Assembly: GCA_045106765.1 (NCBI GenBank)
Contig: JBGCFD010000125.1
Location: forward strand, 22,220 to 86,219
Origin: CAJQQY01 sp045106765
Lineage (GTDB): Bacteria > Bacteroidota > Bacteroidia > Chitinophagales > Saprospiraceae
DNA: 64,000 bases
Direction of reading: 5' to 3'
In this document: piece by piece, positions 1 to 8,731 of the stretch
Numbering within the stretch: position 1 is the first letter of the stretch
How the letters are laid out: each line of letters opens with the position of its first letter
Program-made: the position numbers and the translations under genes
The notes under the pieces: model-generated
What the model was told of the DNA's origin: nothing
Database searches by the model: none
The model's input: only the letters and a program-made list of their open reading frames with translations

Positions 1-31
1 TATATTTCGTTAGTGGGCGTTTTAAATAATT

Positions 32-83
32 AATGGTGAATCTCAAACGAAATAGTAGCTTCGGGAACTAACCATTCGCCATT
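32..83. repeat. Imperfect inverted repeat downstream of rfbA (family E-like)
   Basis: TAATGGTGAAT at 32-42 is complementary, with one G-U type mismatch, to ATTCGCCATTA at 73-83. It lies just beyond the 3' end of the leftward rfbA gene and could act as its terminator. The words GGTGAATCTC and TAACCATT resemble the hairpins that flank smpB near 37.6 and 38.4 kb. The first 93 bases hold no gene that I can see. Confidence 0.4.
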
Positions 84-93
84 AACATAACTA

Positions 94-954
94 TCATTTC
101 AGTAAACGCAAGAGATACTCTCCATATCCACTTTTGATATATTTTTGTCCTAATCTTTCCAATTGCTCATCATCGATGAATCCCATTTCCCAGGCGATTT
201 CTTCAATACATCCAATCTTCAAACCTTGCCGATCTTCAATTACTTCAATGAATTGTCCAGCTTGAACTAACGACTTATGCGTACCTGTGTCCAACCAAGC
301 CACTCCCCTACTCAAAACACCCACTTGTAATTTTCCTTGCTCCAAATAATATTTATTGACATCAGTAATTTCATATTCTCCTCTTGGACTTGGCTTTAAA
401 TTTTTCGCCACTTCTACTACAGAGTTGTCATAAAAATATAATCCTGGAACTGCATAATTTGATTTTGGATTCTCCGGCTTTTCCTCAATCGAAAGTGCTT
501 TGAAGTTTTCATCAAATTCCACCACACCATATCTTTCTGGATCAGCTACTTGATAAGCGAAAACAACCCCGCCCGTCGGGTTAGCACTCACTTGTAATAA
601 TTCTTTCAAGCCATTTCCATAAAAAATGTTATCACCTAAAACTAAAGCTACACTATCATCTCCAATAAAATCTTCCCCTAAGACAAATGCTTGCGCCAAA
701 CCATTTGGATCGTACTGTGGTATGTAAGTAAATTTACATCCGATTTCGCTACCATCTTTGAGTAACTTTTCAAAATTAGGTAAGTCATGTGGAGTAGAAA
801 TAATCGCAATATCTCGAATACCTGCTTGTAATAAAATTGACAACGGATAATAAATCATCGGCTTGTCATAGACTGGCATTAATTGCTTACTAACTGCAAG
901 GGTAAGTGGATAAAGTCGAGTACCTAATCCACCTGCAAGGATAATTCCTTTCAT
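94..954 (-). CDS. rfbA: Glucose-1-phosphate thymidylyltransferase RfbA
   Basis: This 286-residue protein makes dTDP-glucose from glucose-1-phosphate and dTTP, the first step towards dTDP-rhamnose and related cell-surface sugars in the cytoplasm. The N-terminus carries the nucleotidyltransferase signature GGLGTRLYPLT (residues 8-18), followed by KQLMPVYDKPMIYYPLSIL. Later come the metal and sugar contacts LGDNIFYG, EKPENPKSNYAVPGLYFYD and WLDTGTH. Length matches RfbA/RmlA homologues (about 285-295), so the gene is complete. No rfbB, rfbC or rfbD lies in the window; they may sit to the left. A short inverted repeat follows its 3' end. Confidence 0.96.
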   Translation of the reverse strand: MKGIILAGGLGTRLYPLTLAVSKQLMPVYDKPMIYYPLSILLQAGIRDIAIISTPHDLPNFEKLLKDGSEIGCKFTYIPQYDPNGLAQAFVLGEDFIGDDSVALVLGDNIFYGNGLKELLQVSANPTGGVVFAYQVADPERYGVVEFDENFKALSIEEKPENPKSNYAVPGLYFYDNSVVEVAKNLKPSPRGEYEITDVNKYYLEQGKLQVGVLSRGVAWLDTGTHKSLVQAGQFIEVIEDRQGLKIGCIEEIAWEMGFIDDEQLERLGQKYIKSGYGEYLLRLLK

Positions 955-1196
955 AATAATAATTTTTCTGTTTCACGGATTAAAAAATGATAGACAATGA
1001 ATGGTTATTTTATGCAAAGGCGTAGTTAGCGCTTTGAGAACAAAAAATCGCTCTATCAAGCTCCATAAAATTAAAGTCTATTCTATTTAACTCAATAATC
1101 GTTACTAAGTTTCACGCAAAAATAGTCTCATTTTTAAGGAAATAAGAAAAATAAGAAAGGAATTTTGGAGGGAAGTTTTTTGAGAAAAAATATTTA

Positions 1197-1236
1197 ATAG
1201 GCAGTTTTCAGTTGCTTACTAAAAACTGCCTACTAT
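1197..1236 (-). terminator. Hairpin terminator after the receiver-only regulator
   Basis: TAGGCAGTTTT (1199-1209) pairs with AAAACTGCCTA (1223-1233). On the minus strand it lies just past the stop codon of the response regulator and is followed by an AT-rich, T-containing run. The remaining 955-1196 gap upstream of rfbA holds no gene that I can see. Confidence 0.55.
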
Positions 1237-1244
1237 TAAACCTG

Positions 1245-1628
1245 CTAACTAGCAGCTAATTCCATTTGTTGAAAAACCATTTTAATTCGAAGAACTAATT
1301 CTGAAGGCTTAAATGGTTTAGAGATAAAATCTGTCGCACCTAATCTAAATGCTTCTAAAACGGTATCATCATTTCCTAAAGCAGAAATCATAATAATCGG
1401 TAATTGGCTTTTCATCTTTTTTCGAACAAAAGTAATGAGCTCCAAACCTGAGACCTGAGGCATCACAATATCTGCTACGATCAAATCAGGAGATTCTGTT
1501 TTTATTTTTTCCAAGGCTTCTTTTCCATCTTTTGCTAAAATGATTTCAAATCCTTGTTTTTTTAATCGAAACGATAAAGAAGTCAATAAGATTTCCTCAT
1601 CTTCACAAACTAAAATTTTCATGGGCAA
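1245..1628 (-). CDS. Single-domain response regulator (receiver only)
   Basis: This 127-residue protein is a stand-alone CheY-like receiver domain with no output domain. The acidic pocket is seen as CEDEE (residues 8-12), the phospho-acceptor as D53 in LIVADIVMP, and the conserved lysine as K104 in FISKPFKP. A start two codons later (MKILVCEDEE) is equally plausible. On the minus strand upstream, TATATTTG (complement of 1677-1684) matches the Bacteroidota -7 motif TAnnTTTG. No kinase lies next to it, so its partner is unknown. Such proteins act by protein contact rather than DNA binding. A hairpin follows the gene. Confidence 0.9.
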   Translation of the reverse strand: MPMKILVCEDEEILLTSLSFRLKKQGFEIILAKDGKEALEKIKTESPDLIVADIVMPQVSGLELITFVRKKMKSQLPIIMISALGNDDTVLEAFRLGATDFISKPFKPSELVLRIKMVFQQMELAAS

Positions 1629-1748
1629 TCGGTCTTTTAAATATTTAAAAAAAATGAATATTACTTATACAAAATGCAAATATATATAGAAAAAATGATA
1701 TTTGTTTAAGTTTTATTTGTTCATCCGCCTTCAAACATTTTTTACAAA

Positions 1749-2315
1749 ATGCTTTTAGAATTTTTAAAAAATAATTTATTATTACCAGACGAGGTTTGCA
1801 GCACATTACATGCTTCTTGGCAATACTCGAAGGAATTAAATCGAGGTGATTTTTTGATCCAAACTAATCAAGTCGAGCAATATTTATATTTTATTGAAAA
1901 AGGAATAGTTGGAATTTTTTATCCCAACGAAGACCAAAACCAATGTGTGGGATTTGGATATTCACCTTCCGTCATTTGTTCTTTCCCTTCTTTTGTAAAA
2001 AAACTTCCGTCGGAATATTTTATCCAAACCTTGAGCAAAACTAAAGTTGTTGGAATTTCTAGAAATGATTTTTATCGACACATGGAAAATTTTCCAAGCC
2101 TTGAACGCTTGTGGAGAACAATGTTGGAAGAAGCTCTTTTGGGAAGAATCGAACGAGAAATTGATTTATTAACTATCGCTCCAAAAACTCGAATTCAACG
2201 ATTACTTAATCGAAGTCCACACATCTTCCAAATCGTTCCACTTAAATATATTGCATCCTATCTTCGAATGACTCCTGAAACTTTGAGTCGAAATATGAAA
2301 AATATAAAATCTTGA
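1749..2315 (+). CDS. Crp/Fnr-family transcription regulator
   Basis: This 188-residue protein has a cyclic-nucleotide-binding-like beta-roll in residues about 20-110 and a C-terminal helix-turn-helix in about 150-188 (YIASYLRMTPETLSRNMK). That layout and length are typical of the short Crp/Fnr regulators common in Bacteroidota. No cysteine cluster for an Fnr-type Fe-S centre is evident, and the effector cannot be told from the sequence. The next gene on the same strand, 37-52 bases downstream, encodes a DinB-family protein. The two probably form an operon in which the DinB protein may be a target; this is inference. Confidence 0.9.
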   Translation: MLLEFLKNNLLLPDEVCSTLHASWQYSKELNRGDFLIQTNQVEQYLYFIEKGIVGIFYPNEDQNQCVGFGYSPSVICSFPSFVKKLPSEYFIQTLSKTKVVGISRNDFYRHMENFPSLERLWRTMLEEALLGRIEREIDLLTIAPKTRIQRLLNRSPHIFQIVPLKYIASYLRMTPETLSRNMKNIKS

Positions 2316-2367
2316 TTTCAATCAAGGTTTTGTATTTCGTGAAGTTTTATCTTTGAAAAAAAAGAAA

Positions 2368-2931
2368 ATGACAGCTCAAGATTTAATTTTACAATTACAA
2401 AATGACGTTCAAAAAATTATTGAAACAACGGAACAAGAAGTTTTAAATCTTGATTCAAAAATAGTCCAATGGAAAGAGAATGCTGAGACATGGAGCGTTT
2501 TAGAATGTTACGAACATCTCAATATTTACAATCGATTTTATAATAATCAATTGGAAAAAGCACTCGCTCTATCCTCATCACCTCAAACTTTTAAATCAGG
2601 TTGGCTCGGAAATTACTTTACAAAGATGATTGCACCAACCAATGAAAAACCAATCAAAACAATGAAACATGTTGACCCAAAAGGTTCAACTTTAACCTTC
2701 GAAGTGGTTGAAGAATTCCTTGGTCATCAACAAAAGTTATTGCAACTTTTGAACCTCGCCAAAAGTAAGAATTTAAATCCTAGAAAAATTAGTGTGGAAT
2801 TTTTTAGACTCTTAAAAATAAAAATTGGAGATGGTTTTAGATTCGTCGTAGCACATGAACAACGACATTTGCAACAAGTCTTGAGAACGAAAAAAGTGGC
2901 TGTTTCTTTTTTGGAAAAAAAAACTGACTAA
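2368..2931 (+). CDS. DinB-family (DinB/YfiT-like) putative metalloenzyme
   Basis: This 187-residue helical-bundle protein belongs to the DinB/YfiT superfamily. Members bind a metal through three histidines, and some are thiol-dependent transferases. The probable ligands are the His of CYEHLN (about residue 50) and the two His of AHEQRHLQQV near residue 170. I place the start at ATG 2368; a TTG 15 bases upstream is in frame but less likely. It lies directly behind the Crp/Fnr gene on the same strand. The substrate is not predictable. Confidence 0.85.
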   Translation: MTAQDLILQLQNDVQKIIETTEQEVLNLDSKIVQWKENAETWSVLECYEHLNIYNRFYNNQLEKALALSSSPQTFKSGWLGNYFTKMIAPTNEKPIKTMKHVDPKGSTLTFEVVEEFLGHQQKLLQLLNLAKSKNLNPRKISVEFFRLLKIKIGDGFRFVVAHEQRHLQQVLRTKKVAVSFLEKKTD

Positions 2932-2933
2932 CC

Positions 2934-3428
2934 TTATTTTTTCTTTTTTGAAATCCAAGCCCAAATCATTTCTGTCACCACAACTTCTTCACCTTTACTA
3001 TCAATTAACTTTACAGCGACATTGACTTCACCTTTTTCGGTTTCCCGAATTTGTTTCACTTGTTCTGAAGTGAGTGTGGCAATTGCTTTTTGAGCACCTG
3101 CAGAAAGTTTGATAAATTTTGCACCCAGACTTTTCATCAAGGGTAATTTGTCATCAGGAACATTCATTCCTAAGACCATCCCGCTAGCGGTTTCAGCCAA
3201 CAAAACAGAAGCTGCGGCATGAACTTGAGCGATGTGATTTTGATTTTTTTTCTTATTGGGGATATTGACAATCACTTCATTACAAGTCATTTTTTCAAAA
3301 TCTAAACTAGCTGTTCCAACAAACGGAACTACTTTTCCAATAGCTTTATTTCGCAACCAACGCTGTGAAAACTTTGGAAATGATTTTAATTTTTGAAGGG
3401 TACGGTTTAGGCGATTGTTGAATTCCAT
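2934..3428 (-). CDS. DUF4442 hotdog-fold protein (thioesterase-like)
   Basis: This 164-residue protein matches the DUF4442 family, which has the hotdog fold shared with acyl-CoA thioesterases of the PaaI/YiiD type. Visible family features are the central HAAASVLLAETASGMVLG helix and the following beta-strands ending VTEMIWAWISKKKK. Activity on an acyl thioester is plausible but not shown. Its stop nearly abuts the convergent DinB gene (2 bases apart), so both transcripts end in this spot. The upstream gap of about 250 bases holds nested palindromes rather than a gene. Confidence 0.82.
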   Translation of the reverse strand: MEFNNRLNRTLQKLKSFPKFSQRWLRNKAIGKVVPFVGTASLDFEKMTCNEVIVNIPNKKKNQNHIAQVHAAASVLLAETASGMVLGMNVPDDKLPLMKSLGAKFIKLSAGAQKAIATLTSEQVKQIRETEKGEVNVAVKLIDSKGEEVVVTEMIWAWISKKKK

Positions 3429-3499
3429 TTTATTGTTTTAGTTTAAAACTTTTGCAAGTTATTACTTAAATAGAATTGTTTGCTTAAACTTTTATAACA

Positions 3500-3664
3500 A
3501 AAACGAGGCTATCTCATTAGTGAAAAATTTAAACCCTCTACAGAATCTTTATTACCACATAGACACCTAGAACATATATTTAAAATACTATACTATGTGT
3601 TCTATCTGCCTATGTGGTAATATTATATCTTGAGTGCTATTTACTAATGAGGCAGCCTCGTTTT
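3500..3664. repeat. Outer inverted repeat (GAGGC...GCCTC) enclosing repeat copy A1
   Basis: AAAACGAGGCTATCTCATTA starting at 3500 is complementary at 20 of 22 positions to the arm at 3643-3664 that ends GGCAGCCTCGTTTT. Such GAGGCnGCCTC arms flanked by A and T runs look like a rho-independent terminator for the ilv operon, whose last gene ends at 3681. The 120-base loop is occupied by a second, complete palindrome (copy A1). Confidence 0.6.
3551..3622. repeat. Dispersed palindrome family A, copy A1
   Basis: ATTACCACATAGACACCTAG at 3551 is mirrored by an arm ending CTGCCTATGTGGTAAT. The two arms are separated by an AT-rich loop. The same arms occur near 21.5, 41.15 and 44.95 kb. This copy sits in the loop of a terminator-like hairpin between ilvA and the DUF4442 gene. 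Confidence 0.75.
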
Positions 3665-3680
3665 AACTTTATTTTCAGAG

Positions 3681-4949
3681 TCAAATCAACAACTCAAACA
3701 AAGTTGGGTTATCGGTCAACGATTGAAATTGAATTTCATATTTTTTCATCCGCTCGATCAAGCCATCATAATCTTTTGGATCTCTTAATTCTATTCCAAT
3801 CAACGCTGGCCCAGCATTTCGATTTGTTTTTTTCGTATATTCAAAATGGGTGATGTCGTCATTTTCACCTAAAACATTGTTTAAAAATTCTCGAAGCGCA
3901 CCTGCTCGCTGTGGAAAACGAATCAAGAAATAATGTTTTAATCCTTCGTACAAAAGAGAACGTTCCTTGATCTCTTCCGTTCGAGTAATATCATTATTTC
4001 CACCACTCACTACGCAAACTACATTTTTGCCTTTTATTTTTTCTTTGTAAAAGTCCAATGCTGCAATCGTCAATGCGCCAGCAGGTTCTGCCACAATTGC
4101 TTCTTCATTATAGAGTTGTAGAATAGTGGAACAAACTTTTCCCTCAGGCACTAAAATCATATCATCAATGATATTTCTGCAATAATTAAAAGTAGTCTCC
4201 CCCACTCGTTGCACCGCTGCACCATCGACGAACGGATCAATTTTTTCGAGCGTTACCAATTCATTTTTTTGCAAAGCTTCGTACATCGCAGCAGCACCTT
4301 TTGGTTCGACTCCGATGATTTTTGTCTTTGGAGAAATCTGTTTTAAACAACTTCCTAGACCTGAAGCTAATCCACCACCACCAATCGCTACAAAAACGAA
4401 ATCAATATTTTCTTCGCAGTCTTCCAAAATTTCTAGGCCAACTGTTGCTTGCCCTTCGATTACTTTTTCATCATTGAATGGATGAACAAAAACTTTATTA
4501 TTTTCTTCCGAATCTGCCAACGCCATTTTGTACGATGCATCAAAAGTATCACCTCCCAAAACAATTTCTATTCGTTCTTTTCCAAAACGTCTGACCTTAT
4601 CAATCTTTTGTTTTGGTGTAGTTCCAGGCATATAAATTTTTCCATTGACACCTAATTTTTGACAAGCCAACGCCACACCTTGTGCATGATTTCCTGCACT
4701 CGCACAGACAATCCCATTTTCCAAATCCTTCTTCGGCATAGAAGCCATTTTATTATAAGCTCCTCTAATTTTGTAGGAACGTACCACTTGGAGATCTTCT
4801 CTTTTCAGGAAAATATTACAATCGTAATTTTCGGAAAGATTAAAATTTCGCATCAACGGAGTGTGATCGACTACACCCTTGAGTCGAACTTTCGCTTTGT
4901 AAATTTTTTCTATGGAAATGAATTTGCTTGCCTTGGAAGGAACTTTCAT
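3681..4949 (-). CDS. ilvA: Threonine dehydratase, biosynthetic (IlvA)
   Basis: This 422-residue PLP enzyme deaminates threonine to 2-oxobutanoate, the entry step to isoleucine. The PLP lysine is K60 in VRSYKIRGAYN. Further signatures are CASAGNHAQG, the glycine-rich phosphate loop GGGGLASG and VVSGGNND. The last about 90 residues (HYFLIRFPQRAGALREFL onward) form a single ACT-like regulatory domain, the shorter architecture usual in Bacteroidota, so isoleucine feedback is likely. It is the last gene of the leftward ilv operon. A 100-base palindrome (family B) separates it from ilvC, so its expression could be uncoupled from the genes ahead of it. Confidence 0.95.
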   Translation of the reverse strand: MKVPSKASKFISIEKIYKAKVRLKGVVDHTPLMRNFNLSENYDCNIFLKREDLQVVRSYKIRGAYNKMASMPKKDLENGIVCASAGNHAQGVALACQKLGVNGKIYMPGTTPKQKIDKVRRFGKERIEIVLGGDTFDASYKMALADSEENNKVFVHPFNDEKVIEGQATVGLEILEDCEENIDFVFVAIGGGGLASGLGSCLKQISPKTKIIGVEPKGAAAMYEALQKNELVTLEKIDPFVDGAAVQRVGETTFNYCRNIIDDMILVPEGKVCSTILQLYNEEAIVAEPAGALTIAALDFYKEKIKGKNVVCVVSGGNNDITRTEEIKERSLLYEGLKHYFLIRFPQRAGALREFLNNVLGENDDITHFEYTKKTNRNAGPALIGIELRDPKDYDGLIERMKKYEIQFQSLTDNPTLFELLI

Positions 4950-4966
4950 GGTGATTTTTTTTTTTC

Positions 4967-5067
4967 GAATAACGAATTTTGAACAAGGAATTTCGATTTA
5001 AGAAGTTTGACGATTAGTGTGTTCAACACTTCTTAAATCGAAATTCCTTGTTCATTATTCGTTATTC
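4967..5067. repeat. Long inverted repeat between ilvC and ilvA (family B, copy B1)
   Basis: Two 40-base arms (4967-5006 and 5028-5067) are complementary at 38 of 40 positions around a 21-base loop. The left arm reads GAATAACGAATTTTGAACAA then GGAATTTCGATTTAAGAAGT. The words GAATAACGA, GAACAAGGA and GAAGTTTGACGA recur in copy B2 at 47.06-47.16 kb. It fills almost the whole ilvC-ilvA gap. Confidence 0.85.
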
Positions 5068-5068
5068 C

Positions 5069-6127
5069 CTAAGCGTTAACTTTCGCATTTTCAGGACGAA
5101 GCGCCCGAACTGCTTTTCCAGTTTGCCACATTTCTGAATCTCGTAATTCTTTCAATTCTGCTTCTAATTTTACTCGGTAATCTCCTTGGCTATTCGAGTC
5201 AATTGAAGCTTGTGCTTCTCGACCGGTTTCTACTTCTTCGTATAATTCTTCAAAAACTGGCTTAACGGCATCTCGGAATTTTTTCCACCAATCCAATGCA
5301 CCACGCTGTGCAGTTGTTGAACAATTGGCATACATCCAATCCATTCCATTTTCTGCCACCAACGGATAAAGCGACTGAGTTGCCTCTTCAACTGTTTCAT
5401 TAAACGCCTCTGAAGGAGAATGTCCTTTGCTTCGCAACAAATCATATTGCGCAGCAAACAAACCTTGAATCGCTCCCATCAAACTTCCTCTTTCTCCTGT
5501 CAAATCTGAGTAAACTTCTTTTTGGAAATTTGTCTCAAATAAATATCCTGAACCAATTCCAATTCCTAATGCTACTACTCTTTCTTTTGCTCGACCAGTT
5601 GCATCTTGGAAGATTGCGTAACTAGAATTCAAACCTCGACCTGCTACAAACATTCTTCGCAAACTTGTTCCAGAACCTTTTGGCGCAACTAATATTACAT
5701 CAATATCTGCTGGAGGAATAATCCCCGTTCGCTCTTTGTAAGTAACTGCAAATCCATGAGAAAAATATAATGCTTTCCCTGGAGTCAAGTATGGTTTGAT
5801 GGTTTCCCAACAAGAAATTTGCGCAGCATCAGATAATAAATATTGAATAACTGTTCCTCGCTCACATGCTTCTTCGATTGAAAAAAGTGTCTCGCCTGGA
5901 ACAAATCCATCGTCGACTGCTTTGTCCCAAGATAAGGAAGGAGAACGTTGACCAACGATTACATTAAATCCATTGTCTCTTAAATTTAATGCTTGACCTG
6001 GACCTTGCACACCATAGCCAATGATGGCAATAGTTTCATCTTTTAAAACTTCTTGAGCTTTTGCTAAAGGAAATTCTTCTCGAGTTGCGACGTTTTCTTC
6101 AACGCCTCCAAAATTCATTTTTGCCAT
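5069..6127 (-). CDS. ilvC: Ketol-acid reductoisomerase (IlvC)
   Basis: This 352-residue enzyme isomerises and reduces acetolactate or acetohydroxybutyrate to the dihydroxy acid, using NAD(P)H and Mg2+, in valine and isoleucine synthesis. The N-terminal Rossmann domain shows IAIIGYGVQGPGQALNLRDNG, and the cofactor-phosphate loop is GQRSPSLSW (about residues 58-66). Mg2+ ligands lie in DLTGERGSLMGAIQG and in the knotted C-terminal domain (ETVEEATQS). Length fits the short class I form. It follows ilvN by 117 bases in the leftward ilv operon. Confidence 0.95.
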   Translation of the reverse strand: MAKMNFGGVEENVATREEFPLAKAQEVLKDETIAIIGYGVQGPGQALNLRDNGFNVIVGQRSPSLSWDKAVDDGFVPGETLFSIEEACERGTVIQYLLSDAAQISCWETIKPYLTPGKALYFSHGFAVTYKERTGIIPPADIDVILVAPKGSGTSLRRMFVAGRGLNSSYAIFQDATGRAKERVVALGIGIGSGYLFETNFQKEVYSDLTGERGSLMGAIQGLFAAQYDLLRSKGHSPSEAFNETVEEATQSLYPLVAENGMDWMYANCSTTAQRGALDWWKKFRDAVKPVFEELYEEVETGREAQASIDSNSQGDYRVKLEAELKELRDSEMWQTGKAVRALRPENAKVNA

Positions 6128-6244
6128 GACTATGATTTTTTTGTAAAACTTTTACTTGTTTAATAAATGTGAATGATTAAAAATGTGTTTTCGTTTTTGA
6201 AAAACAAAAAAACTGTAACAATATATTTACATTTTAAAAAATAA

Positions 6245-6775
6245 CTAATTAAAATGTGTACTTTCGATTGATTTCAAATAAGTATTTAGCATTTCCATTG
6301 GTTTTACAATGGCGATTCTTCCTGATCTGACAAATTCGTAAATTCCAATTTTTTCGAGTTCATGAAGTAATGCTTCGGTTTCTTCAGCGTGTCCTGTTTT
6401 TTCAATGACAGTAAATTCAGGTTCGATTTCTAGAATTCTAGCATTGTGTTTTCGGATGAGTTTTTCTAAACTATTTCCGTTGGTAAATCCGCTAGTTGGT
6501 ACTTTGTACAAGGCTACTTCTTGATGAATAATTTCAGTTTCATCGTAGTAAAATGCTTTGATGACATCAACTTGTTTGTCAATTTGTGCAACTAGTTTTC
6601 GGACTTGTTCTTCTTCTAAATTTACAACAATGGTAAATCTGTGAATGCCTTTAATGGATGCTTTCGAAGTTGTTAGACTTTCGATATTGATGTGTCTTCT
6701 AGTGAAAACCGAAACGATTCGGGAGATTAATCCTGTTTTGTTTTCGCTGAAAACTGTTATAGTGAATTCTTTCAT
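6245..6775 (-). CDS. ilvN: Acetolactate synthase small (regulatory) subunit
   Basis: This 176-residue subunit carries an N-terminal ACT domain (MKEFTITVFSENKTGLISRI, valine-sensing in characterised homologues) and the C-terminal ALS small-subunit domain. It binds the catalytic subunit encoded by the preceding gene and confers feedback inhibition by valine. I take ATG 6775 as the start. A GTG eight codons upstream is in frame but lies in the palindromic gap and adds residues unlike the family. Order and strand fit the ilvD-B-N-C-A operon. Confidence 0.92.
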   Translation of the reverse strand: MKEFTITVFSENKTGLISRIVSVFTRRHINIESLTTSKASIKGIHRFTIVVNLEEEQVRKLVAQIDKQVDVIKAFYYDETEIIHQEVALYKVPTSGFTNGNSLEKLIRKHNARILEIEPEFTVIEKTGHAEETEALLHELEKIGIYEFVRSGRIAIVKPMEMLNTYLKSIESTHFN

Positions 6776-6805
6776 AATTGTTCTTTTAACACTTAACACG
6801 TGGTG

Positions 6806-6889
6806 GTCTGCTTTAGCTGACCTAGGTTTTTTTTATTTAGAAGTCGCGTCGTCGCTTGGCTCCTTTTTTTAAGATCTGCTAAAGCAGAC
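6806..6889. repeat. Inverted repeat in the ilvB-ilvN gap
   Basis: GTCTGCTTTAGC (6806-6817) is perfectly complementary to GCTAAAGCAGAC (6878-6889), separated by 60 bases rich in T. It occupies the gap between two genes of the same operon, so it may be an mRNA-processing or stability element. I did not find a second copy here. Confidence 0.6.
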
Positions 6890-6896
6890 AGCAACG

Positions 6897-8648
6897 TTAC
6901 TCTAATCTTATTTCTCCGACACTTGCTCCAGTTTGGATCATTGGGAAAATATTTTCTTCTTTTTCTACTCGTACATGAAGCAAATATGGCCCATCATATT
7001 CCAACATCTTCGTAATTGCTTTTTTCAAATCTTTCGGATCAGAAACAACACTTCCTGCTACTCCGAAACCTTCTGCTATTTTTATAAAGTCAGGATTTTG
7101 CAAAGCAACTGAAGAGTATCTTTTGTCAAAAAATAATTGTTGCCATTGTCTAACCATTCCTAAATATTCATTGTCGAGTAAAACTATTTTTACTCCTACA
7201 TTCCATTGTGCACACATTCCCAATTCTTGAATCGTCATTTGAAAACCACCATCTCCGACAAAGCAAACTACTTCTCGGTTTGGTTGTGCTAATTTTGCTC
7301 CAAAGGCTGCTGGTAAACCATAGCCCATTGTACCTGCTCCACCGGATGAAACCCATTGATTGGTATCTTCAAACTCATAGTAGCGAGCAGCAGACATTTG
7401 GTGTTGTCCAACATCAGTAGCTACAATTGCTTTTCCGTCTGTTTGGTTGGAAACCATTCGAACCACTTGTCCCATTTTTATTTTTCCATCAGCATTCGCT
7501 TTTAAATCTCGCTTAACTACTTTTTCATTTTCCAATTTTGCGCAAGCTTTAAATTCTTTTAACCACTTGGTGTATTTTTTTTCTTTTACTAATGGTAAAA
7601 GTTTTTTCAAAACATCTTTTGCATCACCTAAAACAGGTACATCTGCTTTTACATTTTTATTAATTTCAGAAGGATCAATTTCGATGTGAATGACTTTTGC
7701 TTGTTTGGCATATTTTGACAAATTACCTGTTACTCTATCATCGAATCGCATTCCTATAGCAATCAAAACATCGCACTCATTGGTCTTTATATTTGGTCCA
7801 TAATTTCCATGCATCCCCAACATCCCCATGTGCAATGGATGTGAATTAGGAATACTAGAAAGCCCGTGAATAGTACATCCTAGTGGTATTCCTGTTTTTT
7901 CTACAAATGCTTTAAACTCATTTTGTGCATGTGCAATTTGAATTCCATGACCTGCAAGAATGAATGGTTTTTTTGCTTTATTAATCAGATTAGCAGCAGC
8001 AGCCAATGATTTTTTTTCCACCTTTGGCAAAGGATGATAAGATCGGATTGTTGGGTTTTTCATGTAGACAAAATCCATTTCATCAAGCTGTGCATCTTTA
8101 GTAATGTCAATTAAAACTGGTCCAGGTCTTCCTGAGTTGGCAATGTAAAATGCTTTGGCAAAAACAGTTGGAATTTCTTCTGCTTTGGTAATTTGATAAT
8201 TCCATTTCGTAACAGAAGTCGTACATCCAATTACATCGATTTCTTGAAATGCATCACTTCCTAAAACCTGACTAAACACTTGTCCCGTGATACAAACCAA
8301 TGGCGTCGAATCCATAAATGCATCTCCAATCCCTGTAATTAAATTTGTCGCTCCTGGGCCAGAAGTTGCCATGCAAACTCCAATCTTTCGAGTCACACGT
8401 GCATAACCTTGCGCTGCATGAATTGCTCCTTGCTCATGACGAGGAAGGATATGTTGCAATCGATCTTGGTAGTTATATAATGCATCATAGACTGGCATAA
8501 TCGCTCCACCTGGATATCCAAAAATAGTATTCACATCTTCTTCCAATAAACATTTTAAGACTGCTTCTGCACCTGTGATTCTAACTGGTTTGCCCACTTT
8601 AATTTTTTTTGCTTTGGAAGCTTTTCGAGTCTTTGTATTTTTCTGCAC
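6897..8648 (-). CDS. ilvB: Acetolactate synthase large (catalytic) subunit
   Basis: This 583-residue ThDP-dependent enzyme condenses two pyruvates, or pyruvate with 2-oxobutanoate, to acetohydroxy acids. The ThDP-activating glutamate is in LPRHEQGAIHAAQGYARVT (about residue 73). The FAD region lies in the middle, and the ThDP-Mg2+ motif is GDGGFQMTIQELGMCAQWNVGVKIVLLDN near residue 470. The N-terminus has a lysine-rich tail (KNTKTRKASKAKKIK) before the conserved ITGAEAVLKCL. That tail might mean the true start is a little downstream. It lies 83 bases behind ilvD on the same strand. Confidence 0.95.
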   Translation of the reverse strand: MQKNTKTRKASKAKKIKVGKPVRITGAEAVLKCLLEEDVNTIFGYPGGAIMPVYDALYNYQDRLQHILPRHEQGAIHAAQGYARVTRKIGVCMATSGPGATNLITGIGDAFMDSTPLVCITGQVFSQVLGSDAFQEIDVIGCTTSVTKWNYQITKAEEIPTVFAKAFYIANSGRPGPVLIDITKDAQLDEMDFVYMKNPTIRSYHPLPKVEKKSLAAAANLINKAKKPFILAGHGIQIAHAQNEFKAFVEKTGIPLGCTIHGLSSIPNSHPLHMGMLGMHGNYGPNIKTNECDVLIAIGMRFDDRVTGNLSKYAKQAKVIHIEIDPSEINKNVKADVPVLGDAKDVLKKLLPLVKEKKYTKWLKEFKACAKLENEKVVKRDLKANADGKIKMGQVVRMVSNQTDGKAIVATDVGQHQMSAARYYEFEDTNQWVSSGGAGTMGYGLPAAFGAKLAQPNREVVCFVGDGGFQMTIQELGMCAQWNVGVKIVLLDNEYLGMVRQWQQLFFDKRYSSVALQNPDFIKIAEGFGVAGSVVSDPKDLKKAITKMLEYDGPYLLHVRVEKEENIFPMIQTGASVGEIRLE

Positions 8649-8731
8649 TTGATTGATTTTTTATTTTTTTGTATTTTAAAGCTCTTGCTTTAAATTATAT
8701 TAATTTCTGAAGTAAAAACTACGGAGTACTT

